64,000 nucleotides of DNA from Tritrichomonas musculus (GCA_039105265.1 JAPFFF010000012.1:372001-436000), one strand, 5' to 3'. Shown: positions 21,786 through 32,816, counted from the first letter of the stretch. The notes: generated by a model from the sequence alone, not told the origin. Made by a program: numbers and translations.

Positions 21786-23348
21786 TCAAATATGATTCGA
21801 AAAAGAATAACCTCGAAAAAGAATAACCTCGAAAAAGTAATTAATTATATCTATGATTTTAATTTGAATTATATGTTTTTTTAATATATATTCTTCAATA
21901 TATGAATTCAAATTTGTTTCATGATATATCATTTCATATATTTCAGGTAATTGTGCTCTCTTATCTTGGTTTATATCCATACATTTAAGAATAATATCTT
22001 TGATGGATGCGGGGATATTTTTAAAATCATACTCAGAAATTGTTTTAAATGTTCGCAATTCATTAGTTAATATAAAATAAAAAATTAAACCAAAGCCATA
22101 AATATCTGTTTGGAAATTTATATACATACCATTAATTTGTTCATATGATGAATAATTGTTTCCAAAATCATAAGTATAAACATCATTATTTTGTAAATAA
22201 TCATTTTTATCAATAATTTTTCGAACAGTTTCAAAATCAGAAATATAAGTATTATAATCATGATCAATAAGAATGTTTTCAGCTTTTAAGTCTCTATGGA
22301 TTAAATTATTAGTATGAAGAAAATAAAGTCCTTCATAAAGTCTTATTATTGTTGTAAATGTAAATAAAGGATTTATTTCTTTCTGGTTCTCAGAAATGTA
22401 TTTTGAAAGAGAGTCATTGCACATGAATTCATATATCAAAAACAAACCCTGGCCATATTTTATAAAACCATAACATCTCAAAATACATCTATGATAATTG
22501 TGGTAAAAAGTTTCTTCATGACTTGAAATGGTTGTCACTTTCTTTAATGCAAATAAATATAAACTTGGGAGATGAATACATAAAAAAATATTTACATATA
22601 ATTCTTTTAAAAAGACAAAATCACTTTTATCAAATTCTTGATATCTATTTTTAGATTCACTACTATGGTCCATATTTTTATTAATTTCAATATTTAAATT
22701 ATTTTGTATTTTTTTGACTTCTTCCATTGAATATGAGCGAAATAAATTTGTTAATTGTACCTTAATATTTCTTTCGAATTTGTCAATTTTTTGATCAAAT
22801 GTGAAAAATGATTGGTCTTGAAAATAAATTGATGGATAATAATAACGTCTAATTAAATATGAAATAATTGCCCTAATTGTATATTTAACAAATGCATTTG
22901 TCTGAATATAAGATTGAAAATGTTTAATAAATGTATTAATGTCATTATTAACTTCAATATCAATTGAACTTTTTATTAAATCAAAATTCTTAATATCGCA
23001 GTTGATTTTTGATGATTTTATTTTGTTAATAATTGGAATCAGAACGTTTATGTCCATTGATTCAAGAATAAAGCATTTTTTTTCAGCACAGAAAATTGAA
23101 TTTACTTTTGATTCTTTTGTATAAATTTGGTAGGTTATAAACCGATTTTCATTTGTAAAATAAAACAAGCAATCTTCTATTGATGTTTGATTTGTTTTTT
23201 GATCTTCAAATTTCATTATTGAAAAATCAAAATAAAAATATTTAAATTGCGAATATATTTTGATAAATACTTTGTTTGAAATAGAACTAATAAAGTGCTC
23301 GTATTTTTCTGGTATATCTTTATATTCAAGATTTACAATTTGAGACAT
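21786..23348 (-). CDS. TKL-type protein kinase with altered DFG (5' part of a split kinase-Sel1 gene)
   Basis: The 520-residue ORF starts at an ATG. Residues 1-235 are a trichomonad-type N-terminal region with no clear domain. The kinase-like domain covers about 240-490. A glycine loop is hard to see, FALKK (266-270) probably supplies the ATP-site lysine, HRDLKAEN (351-358) is intact, but the metal-binding DFG is DFE (371-373). Activity is therefore possible but doubtful. The C-terminus runs through a 16-bp tandem duplication that shifts the frame and ends translation at 21786, just before the Sel1-repeat ORF. In this family a kinase followed by Sel1 repeats is a common arrangement. Confidence 0.8.
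   Translation of the reverse strand: MSQIVNLEYKDIPEKYEHFISSISNKVFIKIYSQFKYFYFDFSIMKFEDQKTNQTSIEDCLFYFTNENRFITYQIYTKESKVNSIFCAEKKCFILESMDINVLIPIINKIKSSKINCDIKNFDLIKSSIDIEVNNDINTFIKHFQSYIQTNAFVKYTIRAIISYLIRRYYYPSIYFQDQSFFTFDQKIDKFERNIKVQLTNLFRSYSMEEVKKIQNNLNIEINKNMDHSSESKNRYQEFDKSDFVFLKELYVNIFLCIHLPSLYLFALKKVTTISSHEETFYHNYHRCILRCYGFIKYGQGLFLIYEFMCNDSLSKYISENQKEINPLFTFTTIIRLYEGLYFLHTNNLIHRDLKAENILIDHDYNTYISDFETVRKIIDKNDYLQNNDVYTYDFGNNYSSYEQINGMYINFQTDIYGFGLIFYFILTNELRTFKTISEYDFKNIPASIKDIILKCMDINQDKRAQLPEIYEMIYHETNLNSYIEEYILKKHIIQIKIIDIINYFFEVILFRGYSFSNHI
21797..21837. repeat. 16-bp tandem duplication at the kinase-Sel1 junction
   Basis: TCGAAAAAGAATAACC occurs at 21797-21812 and again at 21813-21828, followed by the partial copy TCGAAAAAG (21829-21837). 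The 16-bp length is one more than a multiple of three and exactly accounts for the offset between the two ORFs. Confidence 0.9.
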
Positions 23349-23551
23349 TAAAATAAATGGTAATTTTTATATAATAAAATTCAATGAAATATAATCGTCT
23401 TCAGATACAAAATGAGACAGAAAGAAGCTATTTTCAATGAAAAAGTTATAGATTTCTTTAAATACTGTGCATCGATACTCGTTCATTTAATATTGAACAG
23501 GCTATGAATACTCAAAAGAGAATTAGATATTCAATTGAATTACTAATAAAG

Positions 23552-23751
23552 AATCAGCTAGATTAAAAGATCGGGTATCGGCGTATAATCTTGCACATCT
23601 TTATTTTCATGAAACAAATGTTGGTGATAAATGTTATGATGAAATCATTTAACTTCTTATAAATAAAAGACCTTATTTATGGAATCATGAAGAAGATCAA
23701 GTGGAGTTATACCCTAAATTGCGTAGTCAAATAATAATATATACTAAATAA
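23552..23751 (+). pseudogene. Relic of a Sel1-family protein C-terminus
   Basis: The + strand reads ESARLKDRVSAYNLAHLYFH, then a short stretch, an in-frame TAA, then LLINKRPYLWNHEEDQVELY and a stop. The SAYNLAHLYFHE motif resembles the distal part of trichomonad Sel1/kinase proteins. It lacks a start and repeats, so it is a broken fragment. It lies between the kinase-Sel1 locus and the next kinase, in opposite orientation to the former. Confidence 0.5.
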
Positions 23752-24138
23752 ACCTATAAACAAATTTATATCTTCAGACAGTAGCATTAACAATTAAGAA
23801 TTTAATGTCTCTGTTTAAATAAAACAAACTTCATCATTCTTTGCTAATAAGTATGATCTCATAAACAAAATAAACAAAAATTTGTATACTTGTTAAAATG
23901 GCCAATTCATTTAAATAGATTATGCTCGAATGGAAATATCTCATATTCAACTTTTCTTAAATTTTTAAACTGCATGCAAATTTTTGTTGATTTTATTTAT
24001 GAGATAATATTACTTTGAAGAATTGTTTTCTTTTCATCTTATTTTTAAAGATTCAACAGTTTATGAAAATTATAAAAAAGAAAGGTCAAAAATTCACCTT
24101 AAAATTTTTATTTTTTTATTTTTTGACCACATAAAAAT

Positions 24139-25638
24139 ATGAAAACCCGTCATATATCAGACTATAAAATAAATTTAAAAGATTATAAAATTCTGAAAGA
24201 GCTCAATCGAGGTGGATTTGGTGTTGTTTACAAAATCCGAAACAAAAACACAAATGAAGTATTAGCGGCGAAAGTCATCCTTTCAGGAAATTCAGAAAAG
24301 ATGCAGAAAATGATTGATCGAGAGATCAATATTATGATTCGAGTTGCCCATCCAACGATCATCAAGTTTTTCGGATTTTCGCTTGAAGATTTTTCAGAAA
24401 ATCAAAATGTAACGATCATCATGGATTTTGCGAAAAGAGGTTCACTTTCAGACATTCTAAAATTGATTAGTCGAGGTTTGACTCCTGAAGAATATGACAA
24501 CACGACTCGTCAAATCATTCTCATTGGAGTTGCTTATGGAATGAAGCATATTCATGATCAGCACGCAATTCACAGAGATCTTAAACCTGAGAACATTTTG
24601 ATTGATGAATATTTTCATCCGCACATTTCAGATTTCGGTCTTTCGAAGTTTTGTAAAGTAGGGCATTCTAAAGAACAGACGACATTTGGTGGCACATTTG
24701 AATACATGGCACCAGAAATCATAAGAAACCAACCATATGATGGGAAAGTTGATGTTTATTCATTCGGAATCATCATGTATCAAGTGATTGGAAATTGTTC
24801 TGCGTATCCACTTTTAGAGAACAAAAAAATGCCAATTTATCAATTCCAACAAAAAGTTGCGGAAGAGAATTATCGTCCTCATTTTGATGTTGATTTTAAT
24901 GCGACACAAGCATTGAAAGAACTGATTGAAAAATGTTGGTCTGCGAAGCCTGAAGATCGACCAACTTTTGAAGAAATATTCAACAATCTTGCTTATAATC
25001 AAAAATATTCAGTTTATGGTCTTTACACGACAGAAGATAAAGAAGATGCAGATGAAGATGAATGGGGTGATAAATATTACCTAAAAGACATTGATTTCAA
25101 TAAAATTGTTGCATATACAAATGAAATAACAAAAACTAAACAAGATACTAATATAATTTTGCTTAATTCAAAACTAGAAACAAATGAAAAACAAATTAAA
25201 GAACAATCAAGCAAATTTTCAGAACAAAGTCGAAAGATATCAGAATTAACAAAAAAAATTGAAGAACAAAATAAACTAATTTCTAAACAACATGATAAAA
25301 TTCATAATTTGAAAGATGCAATGAAAAAAATGATCAAACAAAAAACTAAACGAGATCAGCATATTAAAGAATTAGAAGGACAAATTGATCAACAAAATAA
25401 ATTAATACAAAATGTCACCGAAAATAATAATCAAATAATTCAGGAACAAAATAAACAATTTCAAGAATTACAAGATCTGAGTCAAAAATTAATCACACAG
25501 AATAAAGAACAAAGTAAAAGAATTGAAAAGTTAGAAGAAGAAATAAAAATGCAAAATAAAAAACAAAAAATAGAAAAAGAAGTAGAAAAAGAAAAAATAG
25601 AAAAAGAAAAAGAATTAGAGAGTAAAATCCCAAAATAA
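24139..25638 (+). CDS. TKL-type protein kinase with long C-terminal coiled coil
   Basis: The 499-residue protein begins with a complete kinase domain (about 17-285). It has the glycine loop NRGGFGVVY (23-31), AAK with Lys45, HRDLKPEN (145-152), DFGLSK (165-170), an APE motif and DVYSFG. All catalytic residues are present, so it should be an active Ser/Thr kinase of the tyrosine-kinase-like group. An acidic linker (about 295-315) leads to a Gln/Lys/Asn-rich coiled coil (about 335-495) that probably dimerises it. It has no membrane segment. The stop is about 100 bases upstream of the 22-bp satellite, so its 3' UTR may run into repeats. Confidence 0.92.
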   Translation: MKTRHISDYKINLKDYKILKELNRGGFGVVYKIRNKNTNEVLAAKVILSGNSEKMQKMIDREINIMIRVAHPTIIKFFGFSLEDFSENQNVTIIMDFAKRGSLSDILKLISRGLTPEEYDNTTRQIILIGVAYGMKHIHDQHAIHRDLKPENILIDEYFHPHISDFGLSKFCKVGHSKEQTTFGGTFEYMAPEIIRNQPYDGKVDVYSFGIIMYQVIGNCSAYPLLENKKMPIYQFQQKVAEENYRPHFDVDFNATQALKELIEKCWSAKPEDRPTFEEIFNNLAYNQKYSVYGLYTTEDKEDADEDEWGDKYYLKDIDFNKIVAYTNEITKTKQDTNIILLNSKLETNEKQIKEQSSKFSEQSRKISELTKKIEEQNKLISKQHDKIHNLKDAMKKMIKQKTKRDQHIKELEGQIDQQNKLIQNVTENNNQIIQEQNKQFQELQDLSQKLITQNKEQSKRIEKLEEEIKMQNKKQKIEKEVEKEKIEKEKELESKIPK

Positions 25639-25734
25639 AATTTATAAAATTTCAAAAATATTTAATGAAATTTCAATCAATATTTTATGAAGTTTTCAAT
25701 TATCATGTTATATCATGTTTAAATTAATATTTTA

Positions 25735-26590
25735 TGGCATTTCAACATATATTTTATATCATTTCAACATATATTTTATATCATTTCAACATATATTTTA
25801 TTCCATTTCAACATATATTTTATGATATTTCAACATATATTTTATTACATTTCAACGTATATTTTTTAACATTTCAACATATATTTTATTACATTTCAAC
25901 GTATATTTTTTAACATTTCAACATATATTTTATTTCATTTCAACATATATTTTATTCCATTTCAACGTATATTTTATAACATTTCAACATATATTTTATG
26001 ATATTTCAACATATATTTTATGAAATTTCAACATATATTTTATGATATTTCAACATATATTTTATGAAATTTCAACATATATTTTATATCATTTCAACAT
26101 ATATTTTATTCCATTTCAACATATATTTTATAACATTTCAACATATATTTTATGATATTTCAAAATATATTTTATGGTATTTCAACATATATTTTATCTC
26201 ATTTCAACATATATTTTATATCATTTCAACATATATTTTATCTCATTTCAACATATATTTTATGAAATTTCAACATATATTTTATATCATTTCAACATAT
26301 ATTTTATTCCATTTCAACATATATTTTATAACATTTCAACATATATTTTATTCCATTTCAAAATATATTTTATGAAATTTCAAAATATATTTTATGGTAT
26401 TTCAACATATATTTTATATCATTTCAACATATATTTTATCTCATTTCAACATATATTTTATCTCATTTCAACATATATTTTATACCATTTCAACATGTAT
26501 TTATGATATTTCAACATGCATTTATGATATTTCAACATGCATTTATGATATTTCAACATGTATTTATGATATTTCAACATGTATTTTATA
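25735..26590. repeat. 22-bp minisatellite, about 39 units
   Basis: The unit is 22 bp with the core ATTTCAACATATATTTTAT plus three variable bases, arrayed head to tail. Variants such as ACGTATATTTTTT and AAAATATATTTTAT recur at several places, suggesting spread by unequal exchange. The last units (about 26500-26590) shift to a 21-bp form with ACATGCATTTATG. Because 22 is not a multiple of three, stretches stay open in several frames, but they are not genes. Confidence 0.95.
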
Positions 26591-26599
26591 AGATTTAAA

Positions 26600-29590
26600 C
26601 ATATATTTCATTAAATTTAAATATTTTTTTTTTAATATAATTTCTAATTATATTTTACAAAATCTTATTAATAAGATATGTATCAACTATTTTAGTAATA
26701 AATTATAAGTAAAATATTTTTAAAAAAAAATTATAAATTTTTTCTCTCTTTTTTAATATTTAAATATGTTGAATTGAAAATGGTATTTACATATAAATTC
26801 TTGGTGAATCAAGAATGATTTTTGACTAATTATAAATAATATATAAATAGAGCTAATATAGCATATTATAGTAACATATGTTTTATATCATAAAACCGCT
26901 TGTATATCGAAAAAATGATGTGATTATTTGAAAACTTAATTGTTCAATTTCTCAAAATTGAATGATTGAAAAACAAGATAAATATATCCTTATAATATAA
27001 TAGTATTTATTAAATATAATCTTCATAAAACTAATAATATACCTTATATCAATCCTTGATTTTTGATGTATTTTACATTTTTGTATACAAAAAATATTGA
27101 CAAAAATATTAATAGAAATTGACTCTATGGCCCAAATTGATCCAATAAGTTCAACATTCTTATTTATACTATATTTATAAATAAAACAATAAATTATTGG
27201 ATATCTATGGAATTATTCAAAATATAAATTTTTCATAAATGGCCCAAAAAGATATTTTTTTCGAAATAATCACTTTTTCTAAAATGATATTAAGGATGAA
27301 ATCAATTTATCTTTGATTTCTTAATTACAATGATATATTAAATATTAATTTAATATTATTTCATACAAGACTTAATAATGAGTGTTTCTATCATCGAAAT
27401 AAAAAAGGATATCAGCATTGAGATTACAAAACTATATTAACAATTGCTTTTTTTATAATTTTTTTATATTGCCATTAATAATTTAAATATGTAAAAAAAG
27501 TTATTATTTTACAAATTATTAAAAAGATATTAATTAATATTATTACCAGTCGACTTTTTCAGAAGAATTTATTTTAAATTTTTTGAATTTTAATAAAAAT
27601 CAAATTTAGAGAAAAATTTTCCCGATTTTTTTTCGTCCATATTCACACATAATTTAATATTAAACTTAAATAATTGATATCCAAAATATTTAAGGAATTC
27701 GTCTTGACAATTTTTTAATATTTATATTTGAAAAAGCATAATATATTTGGCGCCAAAAAATCATAAAAATATTTGAACAAGAAATCTTACTATAATTAAT
27801 ATTTAATTATGTACGAATAACTCATTGCAGTAAGAAAGGCAAGACCAGATATTAGAGAAATAAAAAGAGAATCTTTGAATGATAAAAAAAATATTATATC
27901 TAATTAATCAAATTAATTCTCTTAGAAAAGAAAATAAACAATTATGCGAATTAGACGATCGATGAAAATGATGTATTCATTTAGACGAGGTTTTTTTTAA
28001 AAAAAAAAACAATTCATTGATGATAAAAAAAAAGAATACAATAACAGTGAATAAATATCTTTATGGTGCATATAATTGCCAAAAACTAAGGAAATATTAA
28101 TAGATAAACCAGTTAAAGGTCTAAAACGCACAAATTATGACAAAAGTGAAAAAAAAAAGTTTTTTTTTTGATAACATATACATTGAAAAGCTACATGGAA
28201 TGACGAGTAAATATTATTTATTACAAATAGTTTATATCATTAAAGAAATTGATCAGATTTGCAACTTTGGCCTAGGAAAAAACAAAGGTATGGAAACTTC
28301 TATCCACTCGACAGATCATTTTTCTTTCAAAATATATTTTTTAAATGATGGTATTAATGATAAATATAATATAAAAAAGACATATTTTTCGAGAGGAATT
28401 TAAGATAAAAATAAATTATTTTTTTGAAAAAAATTGAATCCTAATCTGGTTATCTTAATTCAAAAAAACAATTTTTTTTTATTTTTTTAATTATATTATT
28501 TTTAAATAGAATTATATAAGTAATTTATATTTCATGAGGAAGAACTCGAAATTTATCATTTTTTATATTCATATCACAAGTGATATGAATTATTTTAACC
28601 CAAAAGGCGAATTTTTTTTTACCTAAAAGGCGAATTTCAAAATTTTGAAAATTATGAGTTTAGGCTGGAAATTGTTTTCTAATTTTCTTCATATTGAAAT
28701 TAAAAATTCTATTCCCAATTCGTTCAAATCACTTTTTCCATTTTTATTGTTGATTATAAAGCATCATGGATAAGCAAACCAAGCAAAGATTATTCATTTT
28801 TAATATTTTTTCCTAAAACTCAAGCAAATTCGCCTAATTTACTAAATAAAAGCGATTTACAAAATAACTATCGTACAAATTCCAGCACATAGTTGGAAGA
28901 TTAAAAAACTATCGAATATTCATTTGTTTAAAAGGAAAATAAAATATACTGGAATTAATAAAGGGTGTAATTTTTTAGCACAGTGCTACAGCACAGAGAA
29001 CTTTTTGTATGCATATATGGTCTAAATAAACTTTTTGATAAATTAAAAAATAATAATTTTTAAACAAAATAGCATGACCCCCTATTCATGCTTTTTTTAT
29101 TCCTTTAAAATAATTTAAAAATACTTGTTTTCTTATTTAATATTGTTTTTAACCATTAAATCCTAAATTTTATCAATTTAGGAAGCCCAACAAGCCATTT
29201 GATTCTCTAAATCAACCATTTTTAAGAATAATTATAAATCAAATAATAATCTCATTTTTGAAAATTTTCGATTATTTCGCCTTTAACATATTCTCTAAAT
29301 GGCATAAATTAAGAAATCAATAAAAAATACAAGGAACTTTTAATCTTTTCTATGTAAAATAAAGCTCGAAAAAATGGACGATTATTTTCTTCTGAAAAAG
29401 TTGTATGTGCTATAAAGAATTCCTCATTAATAAAAGAATTATTTTGTAAAACGATCTTATTTAGTGAGTTTTTTGAATTTGTTTGAGTTTAAGGAAAAGA
29501 CATTCTAAAATAATTATCTTTGCATGGTTTACTTGTCCACGTTGCGCTGGTATATACCTAAAATTGTTTTGTAAACTACTCTTATTTAGT
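26600..29590. other. Gene-poor AT-rich region
   Basis: This ~3 kb has no convincing gene. A short open stretch at 28137-28403 has low-complexity composition and no recognisable domain. Near 28604-28640 the word AAAAGGCGAATTT occurs twice in direct orientation, and an inverted AATTCGCCT lies near 28827; this may be an old foldback element but is weak. A direct repeat (TTTTGTAAA-x-2-to-3-CT-TATTTAG type) sits near 29443 and 29567. Confidence 0.4.
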
Positions 29591-29599
29591 TATTGCTGT

Positions 29600-30939
29600 C
29601 TCTCTAGTTGAAACTGAGAGGATTGTTACTGTTTGCAGTTGATTTGAAATCAAATCCACAATTTTTTGTGCTTGCATAGTTTCTTAAAGATTCAAATTTC
29701 CAGTTGTTCGTTGTCGAATTGAAAATGTTGCTGCTTCCCGTGTTGAAAATAAAAGCATCGCTTCCAACTGGATTGGAATTGATGCTTGAAGCTGCATAAT
29801 TGTCATTGTTTCCATTGTCCTTGATACTTGCCTCGATTGAAATGAAGATGAATAAACTGTTCTTGGCAGCGTTGGTAATGCTGGTTTAATTCATGTTGAA
29901 ACTTTGAGCACTGATGCCAACCTGATTAAATCCAGTGCTACATGTTGCCTGGCTGCTGCGTTCTGTGGATGAAGCATTGTTGTTTCTTATGGAGTTGATA
30001 TTAATTGTTATGTTATCATTGGTAATTCCACTGATGTAATAAAGTGTTGTAATTGCTTCATTTGTTGTTAAAACTGAGAGAATAGTTGCTGTTTCCAGTT
30101 GATTTGAAATCAAATCCTTCGTTTTGAGTGCTGTTGTCGCTAATAAATCCGAAGTAAAAGTTAAGAGCATCGCTTGAAATAGGATTAATGACATTGGCAC
30201 TTGCACTGTTTCCTGTAGATCCAATTTCCACTTTTCTTCGTGCTCATTTTGAAACTGTTGCTGTCTTTTGTGTTGAATTTAAAAGCATCACTTCTTACTG
30301 GATTGTTAGCAATGTTTTTGATTCTTGTCTCTGTTGAAATGAATCTGTTGTTTTAGTTGATTTTATTCTTGCCAGATTTGTAGTTGAAATTGAGAGGATT
30401 GTTGTTGCTTGAAGTGCTGTTGATATTTCCTGTTTATTTGAAATCAATTCTGTTGTTTTTAATGTTGTTACTGGCACTACTCTTGTTACTTGAAATAGTA
30501 TCAGCACACTCAGACTGATTGATGCATCCTATCATTTTGGAACCAAAGTTTTTGATTGTTTTCTGTGTTGTTTGGTACATTGCTTCATTATTTCCATATC
30601 AAAATTTCAGCTGGAAAGGGAAAATGATTGTTTGCAATGTGGATTTGAGTCGTTTTTGAAGTTGCTTGGAAATCTCAACAGTGGATTTGGCAGTGCAATT
30701 AATAATTTATCTACAAACAAAATACACTAATTCAGCCAGTCATGATATTCTTATCTTCAGAAACTCCAAAAAAATAATTCAATGTTCAAAATTTCAGCTG
30801 GAAAGAGAAAATGATTCATATCTTCATCGAGAGTTCGGATAGTTTTTATTTTCATTCAATTCTTATTTTAATTCAAACAAAATTTACTTAAAGAATTGGC
30901 GTAATAGAAGATGAAAACAAAGCTCAGCATTATTTTCAT
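29600..30939 (-). pseudogene. Decayed Asn/Ser-rich secreted repeat protein
   Basis: An ATG at 30939 begins MKIMLSFVFIFYYANS, a good secretory signal peptide, but the frame stops a few codons later. Downstream, in shifting frames, related segments recur. These are NPVRSDAFKFNTKDSNSF near 30280, NPISSDALNFYF near 30170 and NPVGSDAFIFNTGSSNIFNS near 29750. Each set is followed by a GFDFKST-G/A-NSN-x-LSFN-like segment (about 30450, 30100 and 29640). These look like diverged tandem repeats of an extracellular Asn/Ser-rich protein with several frameshifts and stops. The DNA is visibly richer in G and C than its surroundings. I do not recognise the family. Confidence 0.55.
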
Positions 30940-31014
30940 GTGGCTTCAATGTCCTTCAATTTTTTTTTTCACAGTTTGCATGACGATTGGAATTGGATTG
31001 AAAAAAATCACCAC

Positions 31015-31161
31015 CAAATAAAGCAAGTATCGGAGATGGAAATAAATGTCTCGTTCTTGATCAATCAAAAAAGCAAAGTTCATGCAAAATTAAATAAGCA
31101 AAATAAAAAAGAAACAAGCTTATTCAATAGCTTTACTTGAACTCGATACTTGCTTTATTTG
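31015..31161. repeat. Perfect 18-bp inverted repeat
   Basis: CAAATAAAGCAAGTATCG at 31015-31032 is exactly complementary to 31144-31161, with 111 bases between. It lies just upstream of the decayed signal-peptide gene. It could form a long hairpin; no target duplication was found. Confidence 0.7.
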
Positions 31162-31326
31162 AGAGGAGATTTAAATGATGCAAAGTTTTAACTTCAAAAA
31201 TGAAGCTTCAATGGAAAACATGATTGCTGCAATTCTGTATGCAAAGTGCATTGAAGAAATTATATTAAAAACTAAAATATACCTTTAAGTAAGGATAACT
31301 CGGTTGTATGCATTTTGTTTAAAAAC

Positions 31327-31713
31327 TTAGTGTTTGTTAGGATTTGTTTTCATCCTATATTCATATGCTGACAGTCTGAAGTAATCTATCAGAAATTTGT
31401 AGTCTTCGTCGTCTTTGTAGCTGTATTGCGTGACATTCAATATGTAAAATGAAATGTTAGATGAAAAATGCATTGTGATGGTGGCATTATTGGCAAAAGA
31501 ATAATATCTTGAAAAGAGATAACTATTTATTATATACTTGGGAGAGGAGAAGTCGTCGGGGATTAATATTTCAAATGTTGATTTGTAAAAGTCTTTCATA
31601 GCCAATATCTGGCCTCTCGCCAAATATATTGTTTTAGGACTTTCTTCAGGTAAATATTCAGTAAAATTGATGACAGATATGGCATTTTTAAATAGAAATA
31701 AAGCCAAAAACAT
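31327..31713 (-). CDS. Small secreted protein, 5' end interrupted by a TIR element
   Basis: The 128-residue ORF begins MFLALFLFKNAIS, a hydrophobic stretch that looks like a signal peptide, followed by an unrecognised soluble region with a possible N-glycosylation site in NNATI. The ATG overlaps the TA target site of the element at 31715-32512. Reading across the empty site, the frame continues upstream for four more codons to another ATG (MILD before MFLAL). The element therefore sits within the original N-terminus or 5' leader. Expression from the present ATG would need a promoter in the element. The short length and AT-rich setting leave open that the whole ORF is a relic. Confidence 0.5.
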   Translation of the reverse strand: MFLALFLFKNAISVINFTEYLPEESPKTIYLARGQILAMKDFYKSTFEILIPDDFSSPKYIINSYLFSRYYSFANNATITMHFSSNISFYILNVTQYSYKDDEDYKFLIDYFRLSAYEYRMKTNPNKH

Positions 31714-31714
31714 A

Positions 31715-32512
31715 GGGGGGTCAACCGCCGAAAATGTGTCAAAAAATATATTTTTTAAAGATAATGATAAATAAATGATGGAAATATATTCCTTACTTTA
31801 TATAGTTTATTTTAAAATATTTATTATTAAATTTCATCTATAGGTCCACAAAAGGCAACAACTTTTCGAAAATTAAAAAAAAAAATTAACCATAATTCAC
31901 CATTTTATAATAAAGTGGCTTTTATGATTATTTGAATCAAATTGATTAATATTTTAAGTTTTATTCAAGAAGGTTATTATGAAAATATTTATTTGCTTAG
32001 GTTATCAATTTAAAATTAATTTTTGAATCACAATTTAAATTATTTAAAAATCATAATAATATAATCATTGATATATATTTCAATCTATCATAAAATTGAT
32101 TTTTAATAGATTTTCTCTTTTATTTTTTAATATTTTTATTACATTTGCATCAATTTCATATAATCATTTAGAATATAACTATCATATAACATTTTATGTA
32201 ATTAAAGAGCAGAATTAAAAAATTATCACAATTAAACCTGTTTTATAATCATTTCAATGGCAGAACAAAGTCTTTTATCAATTATCTTAATGATTTTACT
32301 GAAAATTTTTAAGAAATAACTCAATTTTCAAATCACAAGTCATTACAACTTTAATGCTTTGCCTTTTTTGGCCCTATAGATAAAATTAGGGAAAAATATT
32401 CTTAATAAATAGTATATTCAATGAACTATATAGTTCTATAATTATTATACCAAAATTCTCAGATTTTAAGTTTGCTTTAAAATTTTGACAAAAATTTTAC
32501 GGTTGACCCCCC
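31715..32512. mobile_element. 0.8 kb TIR element with TA target duplication (MITE-like)
   Basis: The left end reads GGGGGGTCAACCG (31715-31727) and the right end CGGTTGACCCCCC (32500-32512), a perfect 13-bp inverted repeat that extends imperfectly to about 30 bp (GTCAAAA on both sides). Each end is flanked by TA (31713-31714 and 32513-32514). The 798-bp interior is AT-rich and without an ORF. This is the structure of a non-autonomous TA-targeting element. Its ends differ from those of the element at 11742-13708, so it belongs to another family. Confidence 0.8.
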
Positions 32513-32816
32513 TATCCAAAATCATTAATTCAAATAAATAAATAAACCTTTTAAAAAGTTTACAATTTGTATAAAATCTTTAAAATGCAATTAACAATAT
32601 CTAAAACAAGTTTAAAGTAATACATTTCAATTATAAATGAATATTATTCTTGAGATGTTTAAATATTTCATAATATGCACCCCTGAATTTTTAATTAATT
32701 ATATTTTGATCAAAATTGATGTAACTAAAATTAAAATGCATGATAATATACCATAGTAAGTTAATAACAATCATTTATAAAAACAACATTACAAAATAAA
32801 TATATATTAATATTGG

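Noticed and set aside
25735-26590. CRISPR-like array
   Set aside because: Units are contiguous with no unique spacers; the genome is eukaryotic.
26064-26591. Overlapping open frames of about 100 residues in the 22-bp array
   Set aside because: They only translate the satellite; composition is a repeated Ile/Phe/Tyr/His word with no start context.
28137-28403. 88-residue ORF
   Set aside because: No domain or signal, flanked by poly-A and poly-T runs; length is within chance for this composition.
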